DNA of 64,000 nt from CAZBLK01 sp964492715 (lineage in GTDB: Bacteria; Bacillota; Clostridia; Lachnospirales; WRBF01): the NCBI GenBank assembly GCA_964492715.1, contig CAZBLK010000011.1:26676-90675 (forward strand), read 5' to 3'. The position numbers and the translations under genes were made by a program. The notes beneath the pieces are model-generated. The model was given only the letters and a program-made list of their open reading frames with translations. It did no database searches and was not told the DNA's origin. This document shows positions 36,626 through 44,655 of the stretch, in pieces; position 1 is the stretch's first letter; every line of letters starts with the position of its first letter.

Positions 36626-38308
36626 TTAAGTGTAAATCGTAGGGTTTACTTCATAAATCGGGCTTGGCTTTTGTCCTGCTCCAATCCTATCTATTTGGGT
36701 TATTTCTCTTATGTAACCATACTCGTTTAAAATTGTAGTGGCTGCGCTATTTCTTCCACTTCTTTAAATTTACCTCTGCAAGCTCTATAGATGTCACGTT
36801 TAGACACTTTAGGCTGTCCCATCTTCTTAATCTTTTCGAGTACATACCTTGCACCCTGTATCCGTTCATCAGCACCCATAAGCTGATAAGCTGCCTTAGC
36901 ATGTTCTAAAAAGTAATATCCTAGCTGTATAGCACTCTGCGTTATTTCTTCCGGAATAGGCGTTGTTGGTGCAAATACAAGCTGGTTAACAAGGTGTAAT
37001 ATTCCTGCCAATCTTAGAATAGCACCGTGCAACTTTCCGGCAAAGTCTGCGATGCTTTCCAAATCTTCTATAAGCCGTGGCTCTAATTCTTTGGCAAATG
37101 CCGCTGATAAAGCATAGGCTTCTGGGGATAATTGAAGTAGCTCGGGTTCTTCGCTCTGCTTCATGTCTAACAGGTCAAAGCACAATTCACGATAGCGTTG
37201 TTTGCACTCTGATGTTACAGGCTCGGTTTCAAATTCACGATATCCAACGCTTGATGTAGGCATAGAGTATAAAAAACGTGCAGTAAGCCCACGCCCTCTA
37301 AAAACCTCGTTTGTAACTAAGCCGCTTAATACTTGAGGTTGAATGATTAGCAAAACAGTTAGGCAAGGGTCTTTTATAAGTTCATTTTCTCTGCCTTTTC
37401 GGTCTACTCTTATAACATCACCACAATGTGCTTTCAGAAATGCGTCAATGTTTACGCTTTGGGAGTACCTACCGCCAAGTATTTCAAATATACCGCCCTC
37501 AGACGAAATAACGGACATTCTACCGTTATTTGCTGCAAGTAGTGATATTAATGCTTCGGGAATAATATCATCAGCTAATAACCTAAGGGGCTTAACTTCT
37601 TTGAAGCTAGTAAGCTCGTCCTGCTTCTCAAAAAGCAATTCCTTATCACCTTTACCTTTTGCCACTTGTGCCGCTAATTGCTCTATTTCCTTCACTAATA
37701 AGCTTTTTTCAAGCCTTGAACGATTCACTTCAACGGCATTTCTTTCGTTGTGCTTATACTCATATTCATTTATGTACTTGGTTAATAATGACATTATAGC
37801 GGACTTTCTTTCAGCCGGGTTTGCCACTATTACCGAATATAAGTTTAAAGGCTCTACCCAATCGGGCTTACCTTGAATTTTAAATTTACCCTGCACACAA
37901 GTAGCCATAACTGCCAAGCTTGCAACTGCTGCCATGTCTATAGGCGTTTTCGTCCAAAGTGCCGTTAAATAATATTTCCCAGTGGTATTCCAATATTTGT
38001 TTTTTATTAATGGCATAAGCATAATCACTAGGAAAATTAGGAACGTTATCAACGATTCTCGGCTTAGAAACTTCTTCTAATTGCTCAAGCAAGTGAATAT
38101 TCTCGCATAAATAGTTGAAGTATTCTTGTTCCCATTGCCGAAACGCCTCTGCAAGCTTCTTATCTTTTTCACGTTTTAATGTTTCTTTGGCATACCGTGC
38201 CTTTTGTTAGGGTGTTACATCTTGCCTAAGTATATTTAAGCTGAAATCACTATCAAGTTTTTTAGCCGCTTCTATTGGCTCTAACCCATAGTATTTTGAA
38301 CCTATAAA
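36626..38308 (-). pseudogene. Broken primase/DUF3987 (YfjI-type) replication gene
   Basis: Remains of a phage or plasmid primase-helicase-like gene in several frames. The 5' part keeps the end of a CHC2-type zinc-finger region (YYGLEPIEAAKKLDSDFSL), then an in-frame TAA (about 38215). A second frame gives PRIVDNVPNFPSDYAYA, and after a frameshift near 37990 the DUF3987 body runs from TPIDMAAVASLAVMATCVQG through MSVISSEGGIFEILGG and RGRGLTARFLYSMP. A final frameshift near 36755 separates the end, ILNEYGYIREITQ then QKPSPIYEVNP. The 5' end is truncated near 38311. In intact elements such proteins start replication, which fits the iteron array. Confidence 0.82.
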
Positions 38309-38434
38309 ATATTAATTATTTACTGAAATAGTATTTTGACAATTTACTGCAAATCTGTTCTTAATCGTGTATATCTGCAAAAAGTCATGTGGTTAGGCTT
38401 ACCTATTTCAATAGTATATTTGCTAAGTTGAGTA
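38309..38434. other. Right edge of the island
   Basis: AT-rich sequence between the truncated primase and the pfp terminator. A short direct similarity, CAAAATACTAT, occurs on the minus strand both here (about 38329-38339) and inside the primase remnant (about 38288-38298). I see no gene or clear attachment site. Confidence 0.35.
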
Positions 38435-38465
38435 GAAAAATTCCCCCTTTATAATCAGGGGGAAT
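38435..38465 (-). terminator. Terminator of pfp
   Basis: On the minus strand ATTCCCCCT pairs with AGGGGGAAT and is followed by TTTT, about 100 bases past the pfp stop. Confidence 0.8.
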
Positions 38466-38568
38466 GAAAATATTTATAAATTTTTCCTAAGAAGTCAATA
38501 ATGTTTTCAAAGACGTTACAATTATGATTGATAGCCCTCATCAGTTAAAAGATTGAACAGAAATAAGT

Positions 38569-39813
38569 CTAAACTTCAAGTAAACTATCCAAAACCAAAT
38601 GCCGTGGAAGCCCGTCAGCCATAATTGGCGTAAGCTCGCCTTGGATAAGTGGGTTTACGTAGCTAACAAATTCCTTTGAAACAAAAGTTCCGTCGTTAAT
38701 TATCCATTCATCAGGAATGCACTTTTCCACGTTTGCAATGTGCGAAACGTCGGCTAGTGACGTTGAAATGTCGTAAGGGTCGTTTGACAAACGGTCAAAA
38801 ATTACAACTTTGCCTGTTTCACCGCTGAACGACGCCTTTACAGCTTGGCCACCGGCAAGAAAAGCTTCGGTAACGTCAACAAGTGACGTAATGTGCGAAG
38901 CACACCTTTGAAGCGTGCTAAGCTCTACAGCACGAGTTTTGCACCCAAGCTGGGTTGCAAGCATGTCCGCCAAAAAGTGCGCCGTGCCGCCAAGCGTTTT
39001 ATGCCCAAAGCTGTCTTCAAACATGTTTTTCCTGCTCATTTCGCAAACATAAGAGCCTTCGGGTGTTCTAAGCCCTTCAGAAACGGCAATTACGAGAGAT
39101 TTTTTAATTCTTTGCATTTTTCTTGTATGCTCAACAAATTTTTCAAGCTCAAATTCTTTTTCTGGAATGTAAATCATGTCTGGGCCTTCGCAGTCTTCCG
39201 TTTTTGCAAGCGCAGAAGAAGCAGTAAGCCAGCCAGCGTGCCGCCCCATAATTTCAACAATTGTAATGTTTTTAATGTCGTAAACCAAGCTGTCACGAAT
39301 TAATTCTTTCATTACGCTGCCAATGTATTTTGCGGCGCTTCCAAAGCCAGGCGTGTGGTCTGTTACGGCAAGGTCGTTGTCAATTGTTTTTGGCACACCC
39401 ATAAAATTAATTTTATGGTTTTTAGCTTTTGCGTATGTAGAAAGCTTTTTTATGGTGTCCATAGAGTCGTTTCCGCCAATATAAAAGAAGTGCTCAATTT
39501 CAAGCTTGTTTAAAATGTTAAAAATGTCCTCGTAAACTTCTTCGTTTTCCTCAATTTCAGGAAGCTTGTAGCGGCACGAGCCAAGGTATGACGAAGGTGT
39601 ACGCTTTAAAATTTCTACGTCAAGGCTGTTTTGAATATATTCCGAAAGGTCAACAAAGCGGTTTTGCAAAAGCCCTTGTATACCGTGGCGCATACCGATA
39701 ATTTTGCGTGCATGCCTGTCTTTTGCTGTTTTAAAAACCCCTGCAAGGCTGGAATTTATAACAGCCGTAGGACCTCCAGACTGACCAACCATTACGTTAC
39801 CCATTGAAGTCAT
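38569..39813 (-). CDS. pfp: Pyrophosphate-dependent 6-phosphofructokinase
   Basis: A 414-residue phosphofructokinase of the clostridial long type. It keeps QSGGPTAVINSSLAG, the phosphoryl-donor site GGNDS in YIGGNDSMDT, the catalytic PKTIDND loop, EIMGRHAGWL and SEG. GGNDS in place of GGDGT, together with Lys in PKTIDND, points to pyrophosphate rather than ATP as donor; this is an inference from family rules. The ATG lies behind AAGGAG. Its leader contains a foldback element (39841-39941) between the predicted promoter and the start codon, suggesting possible post-transcriptional control. Confidence 0.9.
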   Translation of the reverse strand: MTSMGNVMVGQSGGPTAVINSSLAGVFKTAKDRHARKIIGMRHGIQGLLQNRFVDLSEYIQNSLDVEILKRTPSSYLGSCRYKLPEIEENEEVYEDIFNILNKLEIEHFFYIGGNDSMDTIKKLSTYAKAKNHKINFMGVPKTIDNDLAVTDHTPGFGSAAKYIGSVMKELIRDSLVYDIKNITIVEIMGRHAGWLTASSALAKTEDCEGPDMIYIPEKEFELEKFVEHTRKMQRIKKSLVIAVSEGLRTPEGSYVCEMSRKNMFEDSFGHKTLGGTAHFLADMLATQLGCKTRAVELSTLQRCASHITSLVDVTEAFLAGGQAVKASFSGETGKVVIFDRLSNDPYDISTSLADVSHIANVEKCIPDEWIINDGTFVSKEFVSYVNPLIQGELTPIMADGLPRHLVLDSLLEV

Positions 39814-39840
39814 GTAAACACTCCTTTATACAAATTTATC

Positions 39841-39941
39841 GCAATTTGAATAAACAGTTCACCATTTTGCGTCAAAAAATCGTTGAAGCGTTCGATATTT
39901 TTGCCGCAAAATTGATTGGTGACTACAAAAACTCAAATTGC
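39841..39941 (-). repeat. Foldback element with conserved GAACGCTTCAA loop, copy 1
   Basis: In transcript (minus) orientation the outer arms GCAATTTGA and TCAAATTGC enclose an inner hairpin whose stem is GGCAAAAATATCG / CGATTTTTTGACGC around the loop AACGCTTCAA. It lies in the 5' leader of pfp, ending about 27 bases before the start codon. It is nearly identical to copy 2 (58332-58429) over the central 45 bases. Confidence 0.85.
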
Positions 39942-39963
39942 TTTAATTACCAAATTTTATTAA

Positions 39964-39992
39964 ATTATACCAGTACAAGCTTGTTAATACAA
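39964..39992 (-). promoter_or_regulatory. Predicted promoter of pfp
   Basis: On the minus strand TTGTAT, a 17-base spacer and a perfect TATAAT. This places the foldback element at 39841-39941 inside the transcribed leader. Confidence 0.65.
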
Positions 39993-40084
39993 TAGCGTAT
40001 ATAACAATTTAACAATTGTATATAAAAATTAGCTTTATGGGCAAATAATATAGCTATAAAACTATACTAGGAGAAGAAGATGAA

Positions 40085-41080
40085 ATGAACCCAACAAAAA
40101 TTTACTATGAACCAAACATTGTTAATTACGAACTAGGTAGAATGCTAAAGGAAAAGTTTAAGGACAAGCCGTGGTATGAAATTGAGAACCACAATAACAT
40201 AGCAGAGCTGAGGGAAAACCCAAACACCGAATTTGTTAAGATGAAAAACTATCTTATAATTGGGACAAGAAAAACCCATAAATATGTAGACAACAAAAAA
40301 ACGTCGGACTACCTTGTTCCGTATACGTCGTCTGGTTGCAGTGCAATGTGCTTGTACTGTTACCTTGTTTGCAATTACAACAAGTGTTCGTATTTAAGGC
40401 TTTTTGTAAACAGAGAGCAAATGCTTGATAAGCTAATAAAAACTGCAAATAATCCAAACAAGGAGCTTACGTTTGAAATTGGAAGCAACAGCGACTTAGT
40501 TTTGGAAAACATGATAACAGGAAATTTGGTTTTTACAGTTGAACGCTTTGGGAAATATGAAAAAGGGTTTATTACTTTTCCAACAAAGTTTTCCACGGTT
40601 GAGCCGCTTTTAGGTCTTTCGCACAATGGTCGTACTGTTGTAAGAATGAGTGTAAACCCACAAGAGGTTATAACAAAAATTGAAATAGGCACGTCAAACC
40701 TAAAAAGCCGAATTAAAGCTATAAACGCCCTGTGTGACGACGGGTACAAAATTGGAATTTTAATTGCACCTGTTGTAATGGTTGAAAACTGGAAAGCTTT
40801 ATATGTTGAGCTTTTAGACATTTTAAGTGACGGCTTAACAGAACGTGCAAAGGAAAAATTGTTTATTGAGATAATTTTTATGACATACAGTTATGTTCAC
40901 AGGGCAATTAACAACCAAGCTTTTCCAAACGCTGTTGAGCTTTACAGCAAGGAACTTATGACAGGGCGAGGAATGGGGAAGTATTGCTACAGGCAGGAAC
41001 TGCGGCAGGACGGTGAAGTTTTTTTGCGTGAGGAAATTGGCAAACGGTTTTCTGGTGATAAAATTGTTTATGTAGTATAG
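40085..41080 (+). CDS. Spore photoproduct lyase-family radical SAM protein
   Basis: A 331-residue SplB homologue. The iron-sulfur motif is CX3CX2C (Cys85, Cys89, Cys92 in SGCSAMCLYCYL), as in spore photoproduct lyases, which repair the thymine dimer of spore DNA. The rest aligns with the family: FITFPTKF, HNGRTVVRMSVNPQEVI, GYKIGILIAPV and MGKYCYRQEL. The position of the essential hydrogen-donor cysteine (Cys141 in Bacillus subtilis) is Ser134 here, in EIGSNSDLV. It may be a divergent lyase with another donor (extra cysteines lie in VCNYNKC) or a different enzyme, so I leave the symbol blank. AGGAG precedes the ATG. Confidence 0.8.
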   Translation: MNPTKIYYEPNIVNYELGRMLKEKFKDKPWYEIENHNNIAELRENPNTEFVKMKNYLIIGTRKTHKYVDNKKTSDYLVPYTSSGCSAMCLYCYLVCNYNKCSYLRLFVNREQMLDKLIKTANNPNKELTFEIGSNSDLVLENMITGNLVFTVERFGKYEKGFITFPTKFSTVEPLLGLSHNGRTVVRMSVNPQEVITKIEIGTSNLKSRIKAINALCDDGYKIGILIAPVVMVENWKALYVELLDILSDGLTERAKEKLFIEIIFMTYSYVHRAINNQAFPNAVELYSKELMTGRGMGKYCYRQELRQDGEVFLREEIGKRFSGDKIVYVV

Positions 41081-41146
41081 TCAAGTAATTGTTTTTCCAA
41101 AAACTTCCGATATATATTTGAATATATATAAGGGGAGGTTTTGTAT

Positions 41147-41689
41147 TTGGACGGAATTAGCAGGCTTGACACAGCACATTATAAAAGCGCTGCAAAGCAA
41201 AATGTGCTTGGCAAAGTGATAAATGCTTCAAGCCTAAGCCTAAAAGAAAGAATTGTACTATGCGAAATTAAGGAAATTATTAGTTCGCTTAACATAAACA
41301 CGGAGGTTTTTGTTGGAGAAGAAAAAAAGCTTGAAAACGGGTTGAGGCTAGAGGTTATAGGTTTAGTCGGCTATGATGCAAGCGGAAGAGACGTTTTTTC
41401 AATTAACGAAACTATTGTTAAAAAAATGTCGGAGGACGAAAGCTACAAAGCAGAAATGCTAGAAGAAATACGAAAGCTTGCCGACAACAAAAAACAAACA
41501 ACAACTACAAACGAAACCGAAAGCAAGCAAAAAGGAATTTCGCCAGCAAACATTTCATCTTCTTTTTTTATGGACTTTTGGAACGAGGACGACGAAAAAA
41601 GCAAGCTTGTTGTAAAAAAGCTTCTTGGGCACTCGGTACAGTCGGTTGCATCGAAGTATGAAGGGAATTTGGCTTTTGGGAGAAAATGA
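41147..41689 (+). CDS. Conserved hypothetical protein
   Basis: A 180-residue soluble protein I cannot assign. The preferred start is the TTG at 41147, 8 bases after AGGGGAGG; the TTG at 41141 is too close to that site. The first 115 residues are mixed alpha/beta (IVLCEIKEIISSLNINTEVF, then LVGYDASGRDVFSINE and MSEDESYKAEMLEEIRKLAD), followed by a Thr/Asn/Lys linker and a C-terminal segment FFMDFWNEDDEKSKLVVKK. The pattern of a central domain ending in a charged helix is common in small clostridial proteins of unknown role. It follows the SplB-like gene by 66 bases and has its own terminator. Confidence 0.6.
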   Translation: MDGISRLDTAHYKSAAKQNVLGKVINASSLSLKERIVLCEIKEIISSLNINTEVFVGEEKKLENGLRLEVIGLVGYDASGRDVFSINETIVKKMSEDESYKAEMLEEIRKLADNKKQTTTTNETESKQKGISPANISSSFFMDFWNEDDEKSKLVVKKLLGHSVQSVASKYEGNLAFGRK

Positions 41690-41694
41690 AGCGT

Positions 41695-41726
41695 AAGTTC
41701 CTCTGCAAATGCAGGGGAACTTTTTC
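41695..41726 (+). terminator. Intrinsic terminator
   Basis: AAGTTCCTCTGC pairs with GCAGGGGAACTT, followed by TTTTTC. Confidence 0.85.
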
Positions 41727-41822
41727 ATGTTTAAAAGCGTTTCCAAAAGGAAACCCAAATCCAAAACTATTAGGCAGTATGCTTCTCTATGCCAATGTCG
41801 CTAAAAAATTGAAATGCTATAA

Positions 41823-42239
41823 TTAATCATTATGGTGCTTTTCTTCGGTGACATGTTCAGTTTTAAGCCCATTCAAATAACTTTCAAGCTGGTCAACTTT
41901 CCCATAAATTTTTTCAAGCTTAATATCATTAAAATCCTTGACATAGTGCCTAATAAGAATGTTATAATCTTCTTTGAACTCGTCTAAAAGCTGCCTTTGA
42001 GAAGAAATAGAGTTTGATATGTCGCTAAGCTGCCTTATAGTGTTGGCTTTTATTTTGTCGGCTTCACGGTTTGCGTTTTCTATAATGTTGTCGGCAGCTA
42101 TTTGTGCGTTTACTATGGCGTTTTTAATTGCCGCATCAATTTCTTTATATTCTTTAACGGCTTGCTCAAGCGTTTCGATATAGCTATCTACTTCGGCAGG
42201 GTCGTAACCCTTTTTTACATAACTAAACCTGGCAGACAT
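41823..42239 (-). CDS. DivIVA-domain protein
   Basis: A 138-residue coiled-coil protein with a DivIVA-type N-terminus (RFSYVKKGYDPAEVDSYIET), where the GYDPAEVD motif marks the lipid-binding hook. The remainder is one long predicted coiled coil (about 30-120) and a charged tail. DivIVA proteins recognise curved membrane at poles and septa and recruit partners. It is shorter than typical DivIVA, so I do not give the symbol. I chose the ATG at 42239 behind GTGAGGG; the frame is also open to a GTG at 42251. Confidence 0.82.
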   Translation of the reverse strand: MSARFSYVKKGYDPAEVDSYIETLEQAVKEYKEIDAAIKNAIVNAQIAADNIIENANREADKIKANTIRQLSDISNSISSQRQLLDEFKEDYNILIRHYVKDFNDIKLEKIYGKVDQLESYLNGLKTEHVTEEKHHND

Positions 42240-42340
42240 AGTATCCCTCACTTTTTATGGTAATTTCTTCAATTAATTATTATAATAGTAGCATGAAGTT
42301 TTATACTTGGCAATACTTTTTAAAAACTAAAGGTGACTAA

Positions 42341-42802
42341 ATGGATTATATTTACTATATGAGCGAAGCAATAAAAAATGCTAAGCTTGCGCTAAACGAA
42401 AATGAAGTTCCAATTGGCTGTGTAATCGTTTGCGAAGGCAAAATTATTGCAAGCGGCTACAACTTGCGCACAACTATGAAAAACTCGCTTTACCACGCAG
42501 AAATAATTGCTATAAACGAGGCGTGCAGGCGAATTGGCGATTGGCGGCTTGAAGGCTGCACAATGTTTGTTACAGTAGAGCCGTGCCCAATGTGTGCAGG
42601 CGCAATTGTTCAGGCAAGAATGGAGAGGTGCGTTTTTGGAACACGAAACAAAAAAGCTGGGTGCGGCGGTTCAATTTTAAACATTTTGGAGGAGCCGTGC
42701 TTTAACCACCAAGTGGAAGTTGTTGAGGGTGTGCTGGCTGATGAATGTAAAGAGCTTATGCAAAGTTTTTTTAGGGGAATGCGTGGGAAAATTGAGAAAT
42801 AA
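42341..42802 (+). CDS. tadA: tRNA-specific adenosine deaminase
   Basis: TadA deaminates the wobble adenosine of tRNA-Arg(ACG) to inosine. The 153-residue protein has the zinc-site motifs HAEIIAINEA (with catalytic Glu) and PCPMCAGAIVQAR, plus GTRNKKAGCGGS and the helical end MQSFFRGMR. AAAGGTGA lies upstream of the ATG. It stands alone, followed by a foldback element and a small RNA. Confidence 0.95.
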   Translation: MDYIYYMSEAIKNAKLALNENEVPIGCVIVCEGKIIASGYNLRTTMKNSLYHAEIIAINEACRRIGDWRLEGCTMFVTVEPCPMCAGAIVQARMERCVFGTRNKKAGCGGSILNILEEPCFNHQVEVVEGVLADECKELMQSFFRGMRGKIEK

Positions 42803-42816
42803 AATTTAATTTGCAA

Positions 42817-42981
42817 CTAGGGTCTATCCGACAAATAAAATTTGCACAAAATCGGCAGTTTTTCCGCCTGACTTCGTTAGAATTTCTTGTCTAACTTCTA
42901 GTTATGCCTGCGAAATTCTGCCTCGTCAGACAAAAAACTGCTCGATTTGTGCAAAACTTATAATTATCGGATACACCCTAG
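42817..42981. mobile_element. Foldback MITE, 165 bp
   Basis: The terminal inverted repeats CTAGGGTCTATCCGA (42817) and TCGGATACACCCTAG (ending 42981) match at 14 of 15 positions, and the pairing continues inward through TTTGCACAAAATCGGCAG and its partner, so most of the element can fold on itself. CTAG/TA at the ends may be part of a target duplication. No transposase is present. Confidence 0.85.
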
Positions 42982-43007
42982 ACAATCAATGCTTAATATG
43001 ATATTAT
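42979..43007 (+). promoter_or_regulatory. Promoter of small RNA, -35 box formed by the MITE end
   Basis: TAGACA (42979-42984), a 17-base spacer and TATTAT (43002-43007). The first three bases of the -35 box belong to the terminal inverted repeat of the MITE at 42817-42981. Confidence 0.75.
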
Positions 43008-43013
43008 GTAAGC

Positions 43014-43136
43014 AACAAAAAGAGAGAGTGCGGAAACACTCCCCCTTAGCATATCATTTGCGGTATGACTGAACTCAAATGATTAATTCGAGTTACAAAA
43101 ATAAGCCAGACCATTCTGAGGGCGGCTTATTTTTTT
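43014..43136 (+). ncRNA. Small RNA resembling a type I antitoxin antisense RNA
   Basis: A transcript of about 120 bases is expected from the promoter at 42979-43007. It would start with a hairpin GAGTG-CGGAAA-CACTC and end with a terminator hairpin built from AATAAGCC and GGCTTATTTTTTT (43099-43136). No reading frame fits. The layout, with a short hydrophobic frame converging on the terminator from the other strand (43127-43222), matches antisense RNAs of Firmicutes holin-like toxin systems such as RatA/TxpA. I judge this from architecture only. It lacks the conserved core of SRP RNA. Confidence 0.65.
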
Positions 43137-43222
43137 GTGCTCTTATATGTCAAATATGTAGCTAAAGCCATTTCCGTTATAAATTCTACCAAAAAAACTT
43201 CCAAGCATGTACCATTTAGCAA
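43127..43222 (-). pseudogene. Possible relic of a holin-like type I toxin
   Basis: A 31-codon frame, open from a TTG at 43222, encodes a hydrophobic stretch EVFLVEFITEMALATYLTY followed by the basic end KSTKK. Membrane peptides of 25-40 residues with such a tail are typical type I toxins. Its stop lies in the terminator stem shared with the small RNA at 43014-43136. There is no ATG start and no good ribosome site, so it may be a decayed or divergent toxin. Confidence 0.4.
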
Positions 43223-43279
43223 CTATACACATATACTATAATTGAAATAAAATTACTTATGAAGAAAGGAGGGTTATTA

Positions 43280-43612
43280 ATGTCGGATAATGAAAACAAC
43301 AATGTTGTATTAGATGAAAATGAAACTTGTCCTGCTACTGGTTATCAATCGGTTTCGGTATGTGTTCCAGTTGAAGTAAAGCCTTATGCAAAAACAGGTA
43401 AAACTGTAACAAAGTGCTGCGGCAAGCCAAAGGTTTCATCAGGCAGTGAGACATGCCCAGGCGAAAAAAACAGCCCATGTTTTTTTACAGTAAGCCAAGT
43501 GTTAGTAATTGCTGTTCCAGTAGAATTTGGGGCTGATGCAAAAGTTGGTGACACGTACATCAACTGTCTTGGAGCTTCAACAAGTGATGCTTGCCCAGAA
43601 GTGGAACAATAG
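43280..43612 (+). CDS. Small cysteine-rich protein with two internal repeats
   Basis: A 110-residue protein with eight cysteines and no signal peptide. I do not recognise the family. Two related segments are visible: SVSVCVPVEVKPYAKTGKTV with CCGKP, and VLVIAVPVEFGADAKVGDTY with NCLGA, each a pattern V-VPVE, A-x-x-G-x-T, C-x-G. ETCPATGYQ and ETCPGEKNSPC lie before each. ATG at 43280 follows AGGAGGG; the frame is open to an ATG at 43259 that overlaps this site. Cys-rich repeat proteins of this size in spore formers are often coat components, but this is only a possibility. Confidence 0.65.
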   Translation: MSDNENNNVVLDENETCPATGYQSVSVCVPVEVKPYAKTGKTVTKCCGKPKVSSGSETCPGEKNSPCFFTVSQVLVIAVPVEFGADAKVGDTYINCLGASTSDACPEVEQ

Positions 43613-43644
43613 AGTAAGTAAAAAACTTTTGACATAAATATACA

Positions 43645-43688
43645 TATAGCAATTCCGTTTTAATATAGATTAAAATGGAATTGCTATA
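43645..43688. repeat. Arms-only TAGCAATTCC hairpin
   Basis: TATAGCAATTCCGTTTTAAT pairs with its inverted copy ending GGAATTGCTATA with almost no loop. It looks like an internally deleted member of the element type at 60822-60926, and may also act as a terminator between two convergent genes. Confidence 0.7.
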
Positions 43689-43712
43689 CTCACATTTCAT
43701 TATGTTAACCCA

Positions 43713-44525
43713 TTAATAATTCACTCTAATTAAAATATCACAACCATCGTCTTGCTCCTCAAGTATGTACTCTGCGCTAATGCCCATGTTTACAAGCATT
43801 TCAACGCTTTGCTTAACAGTGTTTGTAAAAAGGCGAATGTCCTTTACGCACCGCTTAATAATCTTTCGGTTTTCGCCATCTTTTTCAATAGCAGACTTGT
43901 TTTCAGTAAGCAAACGTTCGATAAGTTCCTCGGTGTTTTTTACGGTTAAGCCATTTTTCACTATTTTGTCAACAATGTCAAGCTGAACCTTTTCGTCAGC
44001 TAGGCGCAAAAGCGCACGAGCGTGGCGTTCTGTAAGCTCGTTTTCAAGCAGTTTTTTTTGAACAGTTTTGGGTAGCTTTAAAAGCCTAATTTTGTTTGCT
44101 ATACTAGACTGACTTTTGCCAAGCTTTTCGGCAAGTTGCTCTTGCGTAAATGAATAGTCATGCATTAAGTTTTGAAACCCCTCAGCTTCCTCTATGAAGT
44201 TTAAATTTTGTCTTTGCAAGTTTTCAATTATGGCAATCACTGCCGACTCTTGGTCGTTTATGTTTATGACAATGGCAGGGATAGTTTCAAGCCCAACAAG
44301 TTTTGAAGCCCTAAGCCGCCTTTCGCCTGTGACAAGTTCGTAGCCGTTGCCGTTTATAAGCCTGACAGAAATTGGCTGAATAATGCCAAATTCTTTTATA
44401 GAGCGTGAAAGTTCCTCAAGGCTTGCACTGTCAAAAAAGCGTCTGGGCTGGTATGGGTTTGGCTTGATTTTGTCTACGGCAATGTTTACAATTTCTCTTT
44501 CTGTCAAAAGCACTGCACTTGACAT
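43713..44525 (-). CDS. noc: ParB-family nucleoid occlusion protein
   Basis: A 270-residue ParB/Noc CTPase. It shows PNPYQPRRFF, ELVTGERRLRASKL (the nucleotide-binding GERRxRA motif), IIENLQRQNLNFIEEA, and the helix-turn-helix FTQEQLAEKLGKSQSSIANK, which is closer to Noc than to Spo0J in my reading. Noc binds DNA sites and keeps the division septum off the nucleoid. It lacks the N-terminal membrane helix of Bacillus Noc. It follows rsmG, as in other Firmicutes, but a terminator (44656-44685) separates them. A ParB role in segregation remains possible; no parA or clear parS was found. Confidence 0.85.
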   Translation of the reverse strand: MSSAVLLTEREIVNIAVDKIKPNPYQPRRFFDSASLEELSRSIKEFGIIQPISVRLINGNGYELVTGERRLRASKLVGLETIPAIVININDQESAVIAIIENLQRQNLNFIEEAEGFQNLMHDYSFTQEQLAEKLGKSQSSIANKIRLLKLPKTVQKKLLENELTERHARALLRLADEKVQLDIVDKIVKNGLTVKNTEELIERLLTENKSAIEKDGENRKIIKRCVKDIRLFTNTVKQSVEMLVNMGISAEYILEEQDDGCDILIRVNY

Positions 44526-44655
44526 ATTTTTTCCCCCTTGTAAAAAAACTTAAAAAATTGTTTGGAAATGATATCACTTGTCCAATTATACCATTATTTA
44601 CCATTGGGAAATTAATTGTGAAAATATTTTGAATTGTTTTGTTTCGGCAAAATAA

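Noticed and set aside
37343..37876. A 177-codon plus-strand frame
   Set aside because: It is antisense to the DUF3987 body, which shows clear family sequence on the minus strand.
36598..38308. Intact replication gene with a late start at about 38052
   Set aside because: The frame beginning there lacks the family N-terminus, whereas the missing parts appear in other frames on both sides, so frameshift decay explains it better.
43014..43136. Signal recognition particle RNA next to tadA
   Set aside because: The location tempted this reading, but the GGAA/GGAG asymmetric loop core of SRP RNA is missing and the 3' end is a plain terminator.
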